From assembly GCA_903881545.1 (NCBI GenBank), contig CAIRTQ010000033.1, positions 1-64,000 of the forward strand: a stretch of 64,000 nucleotides of DNA. The letters are read 5' to 3'. Within the stretch, counting starts at the first letter, position 1; each line of letters opens with the position of its first letter. The notes below the pieces were generated by a model. It did no database searches and had not been told where the DNA came from. It worked only from the letters and a program-made list of their open reading frames with translations. Positions 1 through 9,914 of this stretch are shown piece after piece. The translations under genes were made by a program, and so were the position numbers. The DNA is from an uncultured Elusimicrobia bacterium (GTDB taxonomy: Bacteria; Elusimicrobiota; Elusimicrobia; UBA1565; UBA9628).

Positions 1-1
1 C

Positions 2-214
2 AAGGGGTACCGGCCGCAGTTCTATTTCCGGACGACGGACGTGACAGGCGCGGTGACGCTGCCGGCGGGCGTGGAGATGGTGATGCCTGGCGACAACATC
101 GACATCGAAGTGGAACTGCAGTCCCCGATCGCTATGGAGAAGGGTCTGCGTTTCGCGGTGCGCGAGGGCGGGCATACGGTGGGCGCCGGCGTCGTCGGCG
201 ACATCGTCGAGTAG
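2..214 (+). CDS. tuf: Elongation factor Tu, C-terminal end (truncated by window edge)
   Basis: Translation [70 protein letters not shown] is the canonical EF-Tu C-terminus; followed by rpmG/tRNA-Trp/secE/nusG. Confidence 0.97.
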   Translation, partial: KGYRPQFYFRTTDVTGAVTLPAGVEMVMPGDNIDIEVELQSPIAMEKGLRFAVREGGHTVGAGVVGDIVE

Positions 215-217
215 ACC

Positions 218-373
218 ATGGCCGATAAACGAGTCATCATCACCCTGGGCTGCACGGAGTGCAAGAACAAGAACTACCATTATCAGCGAGGCAAGAAGAA
301 AGACTTCAAGATTGAGATCCGGAAGTTCTGCCGGGCCTGCGGCAAGCAGACCCCGCATAAGGAAGTGAAATAG
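218..373 (+). CDS. rpmG: 50S ribosomal protein L33
   Basis: MADKRVIITLGCTECKNKNYHYQRGKKKDFKIEIRKFCRACGKQTPHKEVK*, with CxxC...CxxC zinc-ribbon cysteines; usual position between tuf and secE. Absent from the ORF track because it is short. Confidence 0.95.
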   Translation: MADKRVIITLGCTECKNKNYHYQRGKKKDFKIEIRKFCRACGKQTPHKEVK

Positions 374-393
374 GCGGATGCCGGCCGGCTTGT

Positions 394-469
394 GGGGGCG
401 TCGGTTAATTGGCTAAACCATCGGTCTCCAAAACCGAGACTCCAGGTTCGAGTCCTGGCGCCCCCGCCA
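394..469 (+). tRNA. tRNA-Trp (anticodon CCA)
   Basis: Cloverleaf: acceptor GGGGGCG/CGCCCCC, anticodon loop TCTCCAAAA, T-arm CCAGGTTCGAGTCCTGG, encoded 3' CCA; classic location upstream of secE. Confidence 0.95.
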
Positions 470-482
470 CTATGAGGCGTTT

Positions 483-668
483 ATGAACACAGCCATACAA
501 TTCGTCAGAGAATCGTACTACGAACTCAAGAAGGCCACCTGGCTGTCCCGCCGGGAGGCCTGGGATTCTACTATCGCGGTGCTGCTCATCGTCACGATCA
601 TCGCGGTCTATGTCGCGTCGATAGACTTCATCCTCTCCATCTTCTTCGGCTCCATCCTAGGCAGGTAA
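483..668 (+). CDS. secE: Preprotein translocase subunit SecE
   Basis: 61 aa, FVRESYYELKKATWLSRREAWDSTIAVLLIVTIIAVYVASIDFILS; single TM; adjacent to nusG. Confidence 0.93.
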   Translation: MNTAIQFVRESYYELKKATWLSRREAWDSTIAVLLIVTIIAVYVASIDFILSIFFGSILGR

Positions 669-669
669 C

Positions 670-1215
670 ATGACCACTCCCACTTCGGAACGCGGTTGGT
701 ACGTCGTGCATTGCCAGTCGGGCAAGGAGGACAGCGTCAAGGGCGCCATCGAGCGCAAGATCGTTCTGGAGAGCCTACAGGACAAGGTCTATTCGGTGCT
801 GATCCCCACCGAGGATGTGGTCGAGGTCAAGAAGAACAAGAAGCGCATCTCCAAACGCAAGTTCTTCCCGGGTTACGTGCTCATCGACATGAAGGTCGAC
901 GAAATCACTTACTGGCTCATCAAGGCCATCCCGGGGGTCAGCCACTTCCTGGGCGAGCCTCGGCCCACGCCCCTGCCGGAAAGCGAGATTCAGGGCATCG
1001 TCGAGCTGACCACCTCCACGGCCGGCAGCAAGCCGCGGCCCGCCGTCCAATTTGAGAAGGGCGAGAGCATCCGCATCACCGAGGGTCCTTTCCGCCATTT
1101 CACTGGCGTGGTGGAGGATGTCAATGACGCCAAGGCCAAGATCAAGGCCATGGTCACCATCTTTGGCCGGCCGACACCCGTGGAATTGGATTTCCTACAG
1201 GTCGAGAAACTCTAG
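670..1215 (+). CDS. nusG: Transcription termination/antitermination protein NusG
   Basis: WYVVHCQSGKEDSVKGAIERK... FFPGYVLIDM ... FEKGESIRITEGPFRHFTGVVEDVN (NGN and KOW domains). Confidence 0.96.
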   Translation: MTTPTSERGWYVVHCQSGKEDSVKGAIERKIVLESLQDKVYSVLIPTEDVVEVKKNKKRISKRKFFPGYVLIDMKVDEITYWLIKAIPGVSHFLGEPRPTPLPESEIQGIVELTTSTAGSKPRPAVQFEKGESIRITEGPFRHFTGVVEDVNDAKAKIKAMVTIFGRPTPVELDFLQVEKL

Positions 1216-1538
1216 TGGTGGATGTCGAGATTCTTCCTCCCGAGCACGAGCCTCGTGTGCATGTGGCGGGCGCCCGTGCGCCGGGCTGGCTCGGCGCCGG
1301 ACTGGCCGTCATGACCGTGGCCGCGGCGTTCGGAGTGGGTTTTTTGGCCATGTTCGGTCGGACCCTCTTCGCGGCCCTGGTCGTGCGGCTGGTGTGGCCG
1401 TTGATCTTCTCGCCGTATTTCACCGCCCGTGTGTTCGGCTCGGAGCGTATCGTTTTTTGGAAGATTTTAGTCGTATTCCTCGTGGTTGACTTGATCGCGC
1501 GGGTGTTCATCAGGAGAGAGCTATGGCCAAAAAAGTAA
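1215..1538 (+). CDS. Small membrane protein of unknown function
   Basis: 107 aa with GTG start overlapping the nusG stop; two or more hydrophobic segments; 3' end overlaps the rplK start by 16 nt. Confidence 0.6.
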   Translation: MVDVEILPPEHEPRVHVAGARAPGWLGAGLAVMTVAAAFGVGFLAMFGRTLFAALVVRLVWPLIFSPYFTARVFGSERIVFWKILVVFLVVDLIARVFIRRELWPKK

Positions 1539-1948
1539 AGACTCAGATCAAACTGCAGATTCCGGCGGGAGCCGCCAATCCGGCGCCGCCCGTGGGCCCG
1601 GCCTTGGGCCAGCACGGCGTCAACATCATGGATTTCTGCAAGCAGTTCAACGACCGTTCCCGGAACATGGAGGCGGGCATGACCATCCCGGTGGTCATCA
1701 CCGTCTACGAGGACCGGTCTTTCTCCTTCATCACCAAGATGCCTCCGGTGGCGTCGCTCTTGAAGCGCGCGGCCGGTTTGGCCAAGGCTTCCGGCGAGCC
1801 GAACCGCAACAAGGTCGGCAAGGTCACGTTGAAGCAGGCCGAGGAGATCGCGACGCAGAAGATGCCGGACCTCAATACTAAGGACCTCAAGGCCGCCCTG
1901 CAGATGGTGAAGGGTACGGCCCGGTCCATGGGCATCGAGGTACTGTAG
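1523..1948 (+). CDS. rplK: 50S ribosomal protein L11
   Basis: [38 protein letters not shown] is the canonical L11 N-terminus; SD AGGAGAGAGCT before ATG. Confidence 0.97.
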   Translation: MAKKVKTQIKLQIPAGAANPAPPVGPALGQHGVNIMDFCKQFNDRSRNMEAGMTIPVVITVYEDRSFSFITKMPPVASLLKRAAGLAKASGEPNRNKVGKVTLKQAEEIATQKMPDLNTKDLKAALQMVKGTARSMGIEVL

Positions 1949-2007
1949 ACGACAGAAGGCGGACCGAGCCCCGCCGCGGCGGGGCGCCAACAGGTCAAGG
2001 AGGCGGT

Positions 2008-2691
2008 ATGGGAAAGAGAATAGCCGGTCTCATCAAGGACGTCGACCTCGCCAAGCGTTATCTTTTGGATGAGGCTGTGGCGCTGGTCAAGAAGTGCGCC
2101 ACCGCGAAGTTCGACGAGACGGTGGAACTGCATGTGCGCCTGGGCGTGGATCCCAAGCAGGCCGAGCAGCAGGTGCGTGGCACCGTAGGCCTGCCTAACG
2201 GCCTGGGCAAGTCGAAGAAGGTCGCGGTCGTCACCCAGGGCGAGAAGCAGAAGGACGCCACGGCCGCCGGGGCCGATGTGGTCGGCGGCGCCGAACTGGT
2301 GGAGCAGATCGCCAAGGGCTTCCTGGATTTCGAGGTGCTGGTGGCCACGCCGGACATGATGAGGGAGCTTTCTAAGCTCGGGAAGGTCTTGGGCCCTAAA
2401 GGCCTCATGCCCAACCCCAAGAGCGGCACGGTGACCATGGACGTGGCTAAGACGGTCAAGGAGCTCAAGGCTGGACGGGTGGAGTACAAGGTGGACGACT
2501 ACGGCATCATCCATGTCCCGGTAGGAAAGGCCTCTTTCGCCCCGCCCGCCATCGCCGGCAACGTCAAGGCCGTGATGGAGGTTCTCATTAAGGCCAAGCC
2601 GTCCTCATCCAAAGGCATCTACCTCATGAGCGTGACCTTGTCTTCGACCATGGGCCCGGGCGTCGGGTTGGATACGTCGCAGAAGTTCTGA
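2008..2691 (+). CDS. rplA: 50S ribosomal protein L1
   Basis: MGKRIAGLIKDVDLAKRYLLDEAVALVKKCATAKFDETVELHVRLGVDPKQAEQQVRGTVGLPNGLGK; L1 signature. Confidence 0.97.
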   Translation: MGKRIAGLIKDVDLAKRYLLDEAVALVKKCATAKFDETVELHVRLGVDPKQAEQQVRGTVGLPNGLGKSKKVAVVTQGEKQKDATAAGADVVGGAELVEQIAKGFLDFEVLVATPDMMRELSKLGKVLGPKGLMPNPKSGTVTMDVAKTVKELKAGRVEYKVDDYGIIHVPVGKASFAPPAIAGNVKAVMEVLIKAKPSSSKGIYLMSVTLSSTMGPGVGLDTSQKF

Positions 2692-2712
2692 CCCCGTCGG
2701 TCCGGAGAAGTC

Positions 2713-3972
2713 ATGAGGCTGGCAGCGCTCTGGTGCTCATTGTTGCTGAGTGCCGCGTCGGCTTGGGCGCAGAATAGCGTTTTGCCCGCCGTCACCGAGG
2801 ATACCGCCGCCGCCTTCGAGGCCATCAAGGCCGGTGCGTTGGAGCCCGATTCCGCCCTGCGCGCCGCGGCCTGCGAGAGCCTGCGTATCTTCGTCCAGCA
2901 GTATCCCTCCGCGACCCAGGCGCCGGAGGCCCTGGCCATGCTGGCCGGCCAAGAGGATCGTCGCGCGGCCATCGTGGACTGGCTACACCTGGCCTACGAA
3001 TACCCCGCCTCTCCTGTGGCGCGGCAGGCCAAGTCCGAGTACTTGGACCTCGTTAAGAAGAAGATGAATCGTCATGCGCAGGCGGCGATGAGCGCCCTCG
3101 TTCAAGCTCCCGAATCCGCTGACCTGGCCGACCGGTTGGCCCAGGTCGTCTACGGGCTGGCGGAGAGTTCCGGTGACGCCCTGTATGAGCCCGCCGTCGC
3201 GGAGGCGCGGCGATTCCAGGTGCGCTTCCCCGCGTTCCATGACGGCGACCGCATCCTGTGGAGCCTAGCCCACCTGCATCGGGCCGACGGAAAGAATGCT
3301 GCGGCCCTGATGGCTTACCGCCAGTTGGCGGCGTACCGGGGCAGTTCCTACCGGGAGCAGGCCCAGTTCGCCGTGGGCGCCCTCCTGGCGGATAGGCTCA
3401 AGAAATTCAAGGCAGCGGCCGAGGCGTTCCAGGAATTTATCACGCAATTTCCGCAGAGCGCCGAAATTCCGCGTGTGCTGGAGCGGCTGGCCGTGCTCTA
3501 CGCTGATCGCTTCGACCAGCCCGCCTTGGCGGTCGAGACTTATGAACGCATCATCAAGGGCTACCCGAAAAGCGATTATGCCCTGAAGGCCTTCGACAGC
3601 GAGGCCAAGCTGCAGCGGGGCCGCCTCAAGCAGCCGCTGGAGGCGATCAAGACCTGGCAGCGGCTGACCGAGCAGTTCCGCTATCCCGAGGCGGTGGCGG
3701 CGCTCCTGGCGGCGGCGAAAATAGCGCGTAAGGATCTCAAGGATTATAAGCAAGAGGTGGAACTGCGCATGAGGATAGCCTCTGATTTTCCCGCCGCCAA
3801 GGAGGCCGCGGAACAGCTTTATCAGGCCGCCCAAGTCACGGAGTATGATCTCAACGATTCGAGCGGCGCCGTCAAGATTTATAGGCAGGTCGTCGCCTTG
3901 GTTCCCGCGGACAAGCTGGGCCGCAAGGCCCGGGACCGGGCCGAGAAGCTGGAGCTGAAAAAGTCGCCATGA
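2713..3972 (+). CDS. Secreted TPR-repeat protein
   Basis: N-terminal signal peptide (LAALWCSLLLSAASAWAQ); repeated TPR-like units (AAEAFQEFITQFPQSAEIPRVLERLAVLYADRFDQPALAVETYERIIKGYPKSDYALKA). Confidence 0.75.
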   Translation: MRLAALWCSLLLSAASAWAQNSVLPAVTEDTAAAFEAIKAGALEPDSALRAAACESLRIFVQQYPSATQAPEALAMLAGQEDRRAAIVDWLHLAYEYPASPVARQAKSEYLDLVKKKMNRHAQAAMSALVQAPESADLADRLAQVVYGLAESSGDALYEPAVAEARRFQVRFPAFHDGDRILWSLAHLHRADGKNAAALMAYRQLAAYRGSSYREQAQFAVGALLADRLKKFKAAAEAFQEFITQFPQSAEIPRVLERLAVLYADRFDQPALAVETYERIIKGYPKSDYALKAFDSEAKLQRGRLKQPLEAIKTWQRLTEQFRYPEAVAALLAAAKIARKDLKDYKQEVELRMRIASDFPAAKEAAEQLYQAAQVTEYDLNDSSGAVKIYRQVVALVPADKLGRKARDRAEKLELKKSP

Positions 3973-5705
3973 GATCCACCCCGTCCGGCGGGCTGCCCTC
4001 GGGGGCGCCGGCCGGATGGAGTTTCGCAAAAGCACTGATCCTCATCAGCTGCGCCTATTGGCTGGCCGTCCTGCTATTGCCGCCCTTCCAGGACGTTGCC
4101 CTCAACGACGATTGGGCCTACGCTTTCATCGTGCGCTGTTTCCTCCAGGGCGGAGGCATCGCGTCCCATGCCATCACGGAGCCCACCGGCATCGTCCAGG
4201 CGGCGTGGGGCATGATCTTTACCCGTCTTCTCGGCCCGGGTCATGGGGCACTGCGTCTGTCTACCCTCGTGTTGGGCTGGGTCGGGGCCATGGCCTTTTG
4301 TGACCTGCTCCGGCAAGAGCGACGCGAATCGCTCGAATGCCAGGATGTTGTCATAGGACTGCTTTTCGCTTTCAACCCCCTCTTCTTTGTGCTCTGTCCC
4401 AGCTTTATGACCGATGTCCCTGCCCTCGCCTTGAGTTTGGCGACCCTGGCCGTTAGTCGCAGAGCCTTCGCAGGCGAGCTCCCGGCCATGCGCGGGCTGC
4501 TTTTGGGTTCCGCCTGCGCGGCTCTGGCCTACGGCATCCGGCAGACCGCCATCCTGGTCCCCATTGGTTTGACCGCCTGCTATTGGCGCGAATGCCGGCG
4601 CACCCCCCGCATTCTTTTGGCCATTTGGTCACTGCCCTGCGCGGCCGCTGGCGGGCATCAATTTTGGCTGCATTCCACGGATGGCCCCAGCCTGGGCATT
4701 CACCGCTGGATATGGGAGGGCCAAGCGGGCTGGGCCGGGAGTTGGATGCTGGCCGTGCAGCGCGCGGCCGCGGCCGCGGTTTACTGCGGTCTCTTCAGCA
4801 TTCCCTTGGCGGCTGCCTTCTGGTGCGACCGGCCCTGGGCCCGGATGCGGCGGCTGCCCCGGTCCGGTTGGTACGCCGCGGCAGCGGCCTTCGCCATCGT
4901 CGCGGTCTTTTTTTTATGCGGCGGGTGGCTTCCCTATTCGCCCTTCCCCGGGGACGGGCGGCTGGCCCAGGGTCTGTTCCATGAGTGCAGTTATGTTAGC
5001 CGTTGGGGGCTGGGGTGCTTCAACATCAACGGCATGGCATTCCGTCCGACCACCTTCATTCAGGGCGGATGGTTTTGGGCGGTGCTGAGTGCTCTCTCAG
5101 GCGTCGCTCTCGTCACTCTGGCGGCGCTGGCCGCGGACGCGCCGCCGGCGTCCGCGCGGCTGGCGCTGTTGGCTTTCGGGCCGCAATTCCTCTTGTTCCT
5201 ATTGAGCGCGTACTTTTTTGACCGTTATATTTTGACATTGGTTCCCGCGGCCCTGCTTTGCGGCCAGGCCGCCGTCGGCAGAAGCGCGCGCTCACGGCTC
5301 GCGCTCGGCATCGGTACCCTGGCCGTCGCCGCTTTCACTTGGGCCGGGACCTCGGATTACCTACGCGCGACCGCAGCGGCCTGGGATCTGGGGCGGCGCG
5401 CCGTGAGCGCGGGCGTGCCGGCCAGTGAGGTGCACGCCGACCTTGATTGGTGCTGGGCGCACAACGAAGACCGCGTCGTCGCGGAATTTCGATGGCGTTT
5501 TAAGGAGCGCATCCCTACGGATGAGACCGCGCTGCCTTGCATACGGGAGCCCGAGGCCTTGGTCACGTTCAAGGCTCCGGCCCGCTCCCCCTTCGTCCTG
5601 ATGGGATCGGAGGACTTCTTCTCGCCGCTGGCTTGGCGCACGGAGCGGCTTTACCTTTATCGCCGAGCGGCGGCGAGAGCCGCGCGCACTCGGCCCGATT
5701 CCTGA
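3969..5705 (+). CDS. Multi-TM dolichyl-phosphate-sugar-type glycosyltransferase-like membrane protein
   Basis: Many TM segments; early lumenal NDDWAYAF acidic motif typical of GT-C folds; overlaps preceding stop by 4 nt. Confidence 0.6.
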   Translation: MRSTPSGGLPSGAPAGWSFAKALILISCAYWLAVLLLPPFQDVALNDDWAYAFIVRCFLQGGGIASHAITEPTGIVQAAWGMIFTRLLGPGHGALRLSTLVLGWVGAMAFCDLLRQERRESLECQDVVIGLLFAFNPLFFVLCPSFMTDVPALALSLATLAVSRRAFAGELPAMRGLLLGSACAALAYGIRQTAILVPIGLTACYWRECRRTPRILLAIWSLPCAAAGGHQFWLHSTDGPSLGIHRWIWEGQAGWAGSWMLAVQRAAAAAVYCGLFSIPLAAAFWCDRPWARMRRLPRSGWYAAAAAFAIVAVFFLCGGWLPYSPFPGDGRLAQGLFHECSYVSRWGLGCFNINGMAFRPTTFIQGGWFWAVLSALSGVALVTLAALAADAPPASARLALLAFGPQFLLFLLSAYFFDRYILTLVPAALLCGQAAVGRSARSRLALGIGTLAVAAFTWAGTSDYLRATAAAWDLGRRAVSAGVPASEVHADLDWCWAHNEDRVVAEFRWRFKERIPTDETALPCIREPEALVTFKAPARSPFVLMGSEDFFSPLAWRTERLYLYRRAAARAARTRPDS

Positions 5706-7840
5706 CGGGAATTCTCGTCCAAGGGCCACGCCGCGGCGGCCGCGTCATAGAAGGACAAGGCGTCCTCGCCGCGCCCGGCCTGCGCCATGATGCGGGCTAC
5801 GAAAAGATAGCGGCGGCCGGCCGCGATCCTGCCATTGACGGCGGCCACGTCGAGATGCAGGGATCCGTCCGCTCCCGTGACGGGAGAGAATCGACCGAGA
5901 TCGTAGACCGGATCCTGCGCGGGGATCGGGCCGGACTGGGACGGCTGGTCCGAGACGGCGAAGACCCTGAAGTCCGGATTCTCATGGAGCAGGCGGAAGT
6001 CTTTCAGTCGCTGCGGGCTGAAATGGAACAGGACCGCCGCCGAGTCGGGCTTAAGGCGCATGTCGCCCGCGGTGTAGCGCGGTCCGCCCGGCGACTCGTC
6101 CAGAATGTCCTCAGCGGAGTAGACGAAGAGTGCGGCGCTATTGCGGCGGCAGAAGGCCAGGAATTCCGGCTCGTTCGAGTAGAGGGCACGCAGGAATCGC
6201 ATGGTCTTGGCGCGTATGCCGGGCGCCTCGAACTTCGGCTGTAGCAAGATCGGCGTCCCCGCGTAGGTCAGCAGCGAGGCCGAGAGTCCGAAATTGGCCA
6301 GCACCGGTCGGCCCGGTCCGCCATGCGTGCGCAGCCAGTGGATGAGGTCGAGCAGGTTGGAATAGGAGACGCCGGCGTGGCTTTCCTCTCTGGCCCACGC
6401 TGCGGAGAGGCGCAGGATAGGGTTGAACGGGGACGCTGGAGCCAGGGCCTTGGCACCTTCCAGGGTCGCGAGCAGGAAGAGTAGGCCGGTCAACCAAACG
6501 CCGCGCAGCCAGCGCCGCGGCAGCCGAGTCGCCGCGGCGCAGAGCAGGAATGCCAGTATCGGCACCAGGCGCAGTATCAGGGCGGTCCCCGCGAGGTAGA
6601 GGATGAGAAGGGCGTCTACGAGGGCGGCGGGGGCTCCCGCAGCCGAGTCTCTTTCGGCTGCCGCCGGGCTTCGCCGGGACAGGGCCGAAACCACCCTCGG
6701 CAATATGACCGCGGCCATGGGCAGAAGGGCGAACGATAGAAAACCGGGGTCGGGCGACTGGAATGGCCCCATCCAGAGCAGCCGAGCCTCGGGGCTTAGT
6801 TGGGCCGGGTCCGCCGGCAGGCTCAGGCCGTAGCGCAGTTTGGCCCACAGCAGGCCGTAGACATGGCCGTAAGCGGTCAGGTCGCTGGCTTGCCAAGAAC
6901 CCAGCGCCAGGGCCAGGATGGCCGCCAAGGCGGGAAAAAGGACGCGCCGCGGCAGGCGGGAAATCGTCAAGAGCAGACCGTAGCCGAGAACCATGGCGGG
7001 CGATAGCGCAAAGGCGGTATGGCGCAGGGGGGCGAAGATCCAGCCGGCGGCGAAGGCGAAGACCAGGAGTATGGCCACGCAGCCGCGCAGGCGTGCGATG
7101 TCCGCTTCGTCATGACGGCAGTACCAGGCGGCCCAGGATAGTGCCAGGAAGAGCGCGGCCAGATGGAATCTCGAGAAGTGCCAGCTAGCCAGGGCCAGGG
7201 CCAAGAGCGCTCCGGCCGCCGCTGCATAGAGCCGCCAGCGGCGTTGCTCCTGGTCGAGCGCCGCCGCCAGGAGAGCCAGGCTGGCCATAAGGAAAGGGAG
7301 GGTGAAGCTTTCGAACACGTAGGTCCCGATGCCGTTGGCCATGCCAGCCCAGGACAGGGCGAAGACCGCGGTCGCGGCCAGCGCCACGGGGGGGGCGCGG
7401 GAGAGCCGAACGGTGATGAGGTAGAGGGCCGGGATGCACAGGCTGTACATGACCGCGCTGAAGAGGAGGACGAACCATCTGAAGTCGTGCAACGGCGTGA
7501 TGAGATTGATGAGCCGCCAGCTCCAGCCCGTGGCCCACTCCATGGCCAGGGTCAGCTCCTGGCGCGTCCGGATCCCTTCGGGATACTGCGCGTCGCGGTC
7601 GAGCTCCGGGATGCCCGCCCCGGCCGCAACCGACAAGGCGTAGCGGTATTGGAAAGCGCTCTCATTGCGGAAGAAGCCGGTGTCATCGGCCGCGTCGAAG
7701 TAGGGCAGGGAGACGTCTTGCCGGACCCTGAGGTAGACCTGTCCGGCGGCGAGGACAGCGAGAAGCATCCAGACTAGGATGCGGCTGGCTCTGGGCGTAG
7801 ATGGTTCTAGGGAGGTCTCGCCGTGAACAGGGCCGGGCAT
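5657..7840 (-). CDS. STT3/oligosaccharyltransferase-like GT-C membrane protein with C-terminal soluble/TPR-like region
   Basis: 727 aa; YFDAADDTGFFRNESAFQYRYALSV...YPEGIRTRQELTLAMEWATGW resembles the STT3 first lumenal loop (acidic DxD-type motif); multiple TMs. Confidence 0.6.
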   Translation of the reverse strand: MPGPVHGETSLEPSTPRASRILVWMLLAVLAAGQVYLRVRQDVSLPYFDAADDTGFFRNESAFQYRYALSVAAGAGIPELDRDAQYPEGIRTRQELTLAMEWATGWSWRLINLITPLHDFRWFVLLFSAVMYSLCIPALYLITVRLSRAPPVALAATAVFALSWAGMANGIGTYVFESFTLPFLMASLALLAAALDQEQRRWRLYAAAAGALLALALASWHFSRFHLAALFLALSWAAWYCRHDEADIARLRGCVAILLVFAFAAGWIFAPLRHTAFALSPAMVLGYGLLLTISRLPRRVLFPALAAILALALGSWQASDLTAYGHVYGLLWAKLRYGLSLPADPAQLSPEARLLWMGPFQSPDPGFLSFALLPMAAVILPRVVSALSRRSPAAAERDSAAGAPAALVDALLILYLAGTALILRLVPILAFLLCAAATRLPRRWLRGVWLTGLLFLLATLEGAKALAPASPFNPILRLSAAWAREESHAGVSYSNLLDLIHWLRTHGGPGRPVLANFGLSASLLTYAGTPILLQPKFEAPGIRAKTMRFLRALYSNEPEFLAFCRRNSAALFVYSAEDILDESPGGPRYTAGDMRLKPDSAAVLFHFSPQRLKDFRLLHENPDFRVFAVSDQPSQSGPIPAQDPVYDLGRFSPVTGADGSLHLDVAAVNGRIAAGRRYLFVARIMAQAGRGEDALSFYDAAAAAWPLDENSRQESGRVRAALAAARR

Positions 7841-7896
7841 TTGCCTGTGCGGGTCTAAACTGATAAAATGGCCGACGAAAAGCTCCGGGTTCTGGT

Positions 7897-7973
7897 GGCG
7901 CGTTCGTCTAGCGGCCTAGGACGCTGCCCTCTCAAGGCAGAGATCAGGGGTTCAAATCCCCTACGCGCCACCA
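7897..7973 (+). tRNA. tRNA-Glu (anticodon CTC)
   Basis: GGCGCGT/ACGCGCC acceptor, D-arm CGTCTAGCGGCCTAGGA, anticodon stem-loop CTGCC-CTCTCAA-GGCAG, T-arm AGGGGTTCAAATCCCCT, encoded CCA. Confidence 0.93.
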
Positions 7974-8240
7974 GGCCCCGGAGCGCTCTTTTTCCATTTC
8001 GGCTCATATGCCTTTACCGGATGTCGACTCGGCATAATAGCATTTCCTCGACGATAGGCCTTCCAATGGATAAGAGTCGTTCCTCCTGGAGTTGCGCGCC
8101 GCTTTAATGCTGCCCGCAATGCTTGGGGGGAGCGGAAGGTGTATAATGTGCGAAACAGCGAATTGACGACCGCTCGTAGCCAAGGCAGGCGCGGACTATT
8201 GGCGGGATTCCATTCGGGGTCGGTCTGTGCCGGCTGAGAC

Positions 8241-9914
8241 ATGGTTATGACCGGTAGTCAGATGGGCAATCCCGTGGGCGCTTCGCGTATCGACAAACGC
8301 CGATTACGAACCTGGCTGCTCTGCTTGAGCTTTCTGGTTCCCTATCTATCATTGAATCTGCCGCGGCTGCATCTCCCAGGCCTGTGCGCTGAAGAAGCCT
8401 GGGCCGCCCTCCCGGCCTTGAGCCTGCTGGGCCGCAAGGATTTGCGTGCGGGGCATTTTATTTCTATCGGCGGCATTGCCTTCCCCGTGAGCGAGACGGC
8501 CTATCATGGCGCTCTGGCCAGCTATCTTCTCGCGCCGTTTTTGTGGCTGTTCGGAACGACGGTCGAAGCCATACGCTGCTATTCGGTCTGTATCGGAGCT
8601 TTGACCTTGCTCATGGTTTTCCTATTCAGCCGGAGGTTGCTTAACGACGATCGCGTGGCCTGGGGAGCCACCTTCCTGCTGGCGATATCCCCGGCTTACA
8701 TCTCCGGCACGCGCCTCGGAGTCTATTATGGCGTTGCAATCGTATTGTTCCAAATGGCCGCGCTTGCAAGTTTCGCCTCCTGGCATGCCATGGGCGTTAG
8801 GCGGCATCTTTACTTGGGTTGCTATTTATTGGGATGCGCATTGGCCTGCTATTCTTTTTCGATCTTGTATATTATCGCGATTATCCCGTTCGGATTTTTT
8901 TTCTTTTGTAAGACACACCAGCCCATCCGCGTCGCGGCTTTTTGTCTAGGATTCTTCTTATTGGGAATGTTCCCGTTCAATCTTTACCTCATGTTGGATG
9001 GCAAACCTTTCTGGGATTGCCTGCGGACGCTGTATCCTCACTCATATGCTCGGTTCGGTCCGTTCGGGGGCTCCGCTATCTTGTGTATTCTGGCTAGGCG
9101 TTGGAATCAGATAATGGACCTTGTGGCCAGGGATCCTCTCACCAAGGAGGTGTTTCCTCTTTCCGGGGGTGTATCCACCTGTCGCGCAATGCGGCTCTTC
9201 TTTTTTGGCGGGTTGTTATGGCTGCCCATCTCCTGCTGCCTGCGCCGGCAGACATTCCCGCGTGGGTGCAAGATTTTCTTGCTGCTTTATGCGGTCTTTG
9301 CTTTTCTTGTGAGTCCTTTGGGCGGGCTCACTTTTCATGTGGCCCATCTGTTCTCGATATTGCCCATCCTGATTATTATTATGGTAACAGCTCTTGTCGA
9401 ATTCGTGGACACCGCGCTCGGCGCTCTCAGCCTGGGGAGCCGGACCCTGCTGATCGTTTGCGCCGGACTCTTTTTGGGTTGGGTAAATCCTCCACGGATG
9501 CCTTCCCTTATTAAGACGATGCGCGGCGTGTCCCCGTGCTTTACCGATGGCGTTTATGGCATGGCCGACTGGCTTCGGCTCAACACTGGACATGACCGAC
9601 TCCTGCCGGATTATTGGCTTTATCCGACGGTCGACTTCTTGACCGGCCATGATCTCAACGGTCGGCTGGAGTCATTGGCAGTGGAACCCCCCAAGGCCAG
9701 CGATCTGTTGAGAGTGGATGTGGTGGTGGACTATCTGGCGATTGGTTCCGAAGCCTCCACCACCGGCTGTGGTCTTTTCAATGTGCCGGTTTATCGATTG
9801 ATAAGGTCCGCGGAAGCGCGCGGCGAATTGAAACGGTTGAAGACCTTCTACAACCTAGATGGGACGCCCATGATGGCCGCTTACAAAGTCATGCACCACG
9901 GCCCCGGTCGGTAG
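8241..9914 (+). CDS. ArnT/GT39-like multi-TM glycosyltransferase
   Basis: 557 aa; LPRLHLPGLCAEEAWAALPAL motif plus many TM segments. Confidence 0.55.
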   Translation: MVMTGSQMGNPVGASRIDKRRLRTWLLCLSFLVPYLSLNLPRLHLPGLCAEEAWAALPALSLLGRKDLRAGHFISIGGIAFPVSETAYHGALASYLLAPFLWLFGTTVEAIRCYSVCIGALTLLMVFLFSRRLLNDDRVAWGATFLLAISPAYISGTRLGVYYGVAIVLFQMAALASFASWHAMGVRRHLYLGCYLLGCALACYSFSILYIIAIIPFGFFFFCKTHQPIRVAAFCLGFFLLGMFPFNLYLMLDGKPFWDCLRTLYPHSYARFGPFGGSAILCILARRWNQIMDLVARDPLTKEVFPLSGGVSTCRAMRLFFFGGLLWLPISCCLRRQTFPRGCKIFLLLYAVFAFLVSPLGGLTFHVAHLFSILPILIIIMVTALVEFVDTALGALSLGSRTLLIVCAGLFLGWVNPPRMPSLIKTMRGVSPCFTDGVYGMADWLRLNTGHDRLLPDYWLYPTVDFLTGHDLNGRLESLAVEPPKASDLLRVDVVVDYLAIGSEASTTGCGLFNVPVYRLIRSAEARGELKRLKTFYNLDGTPMMAAYKVMHHGPGR

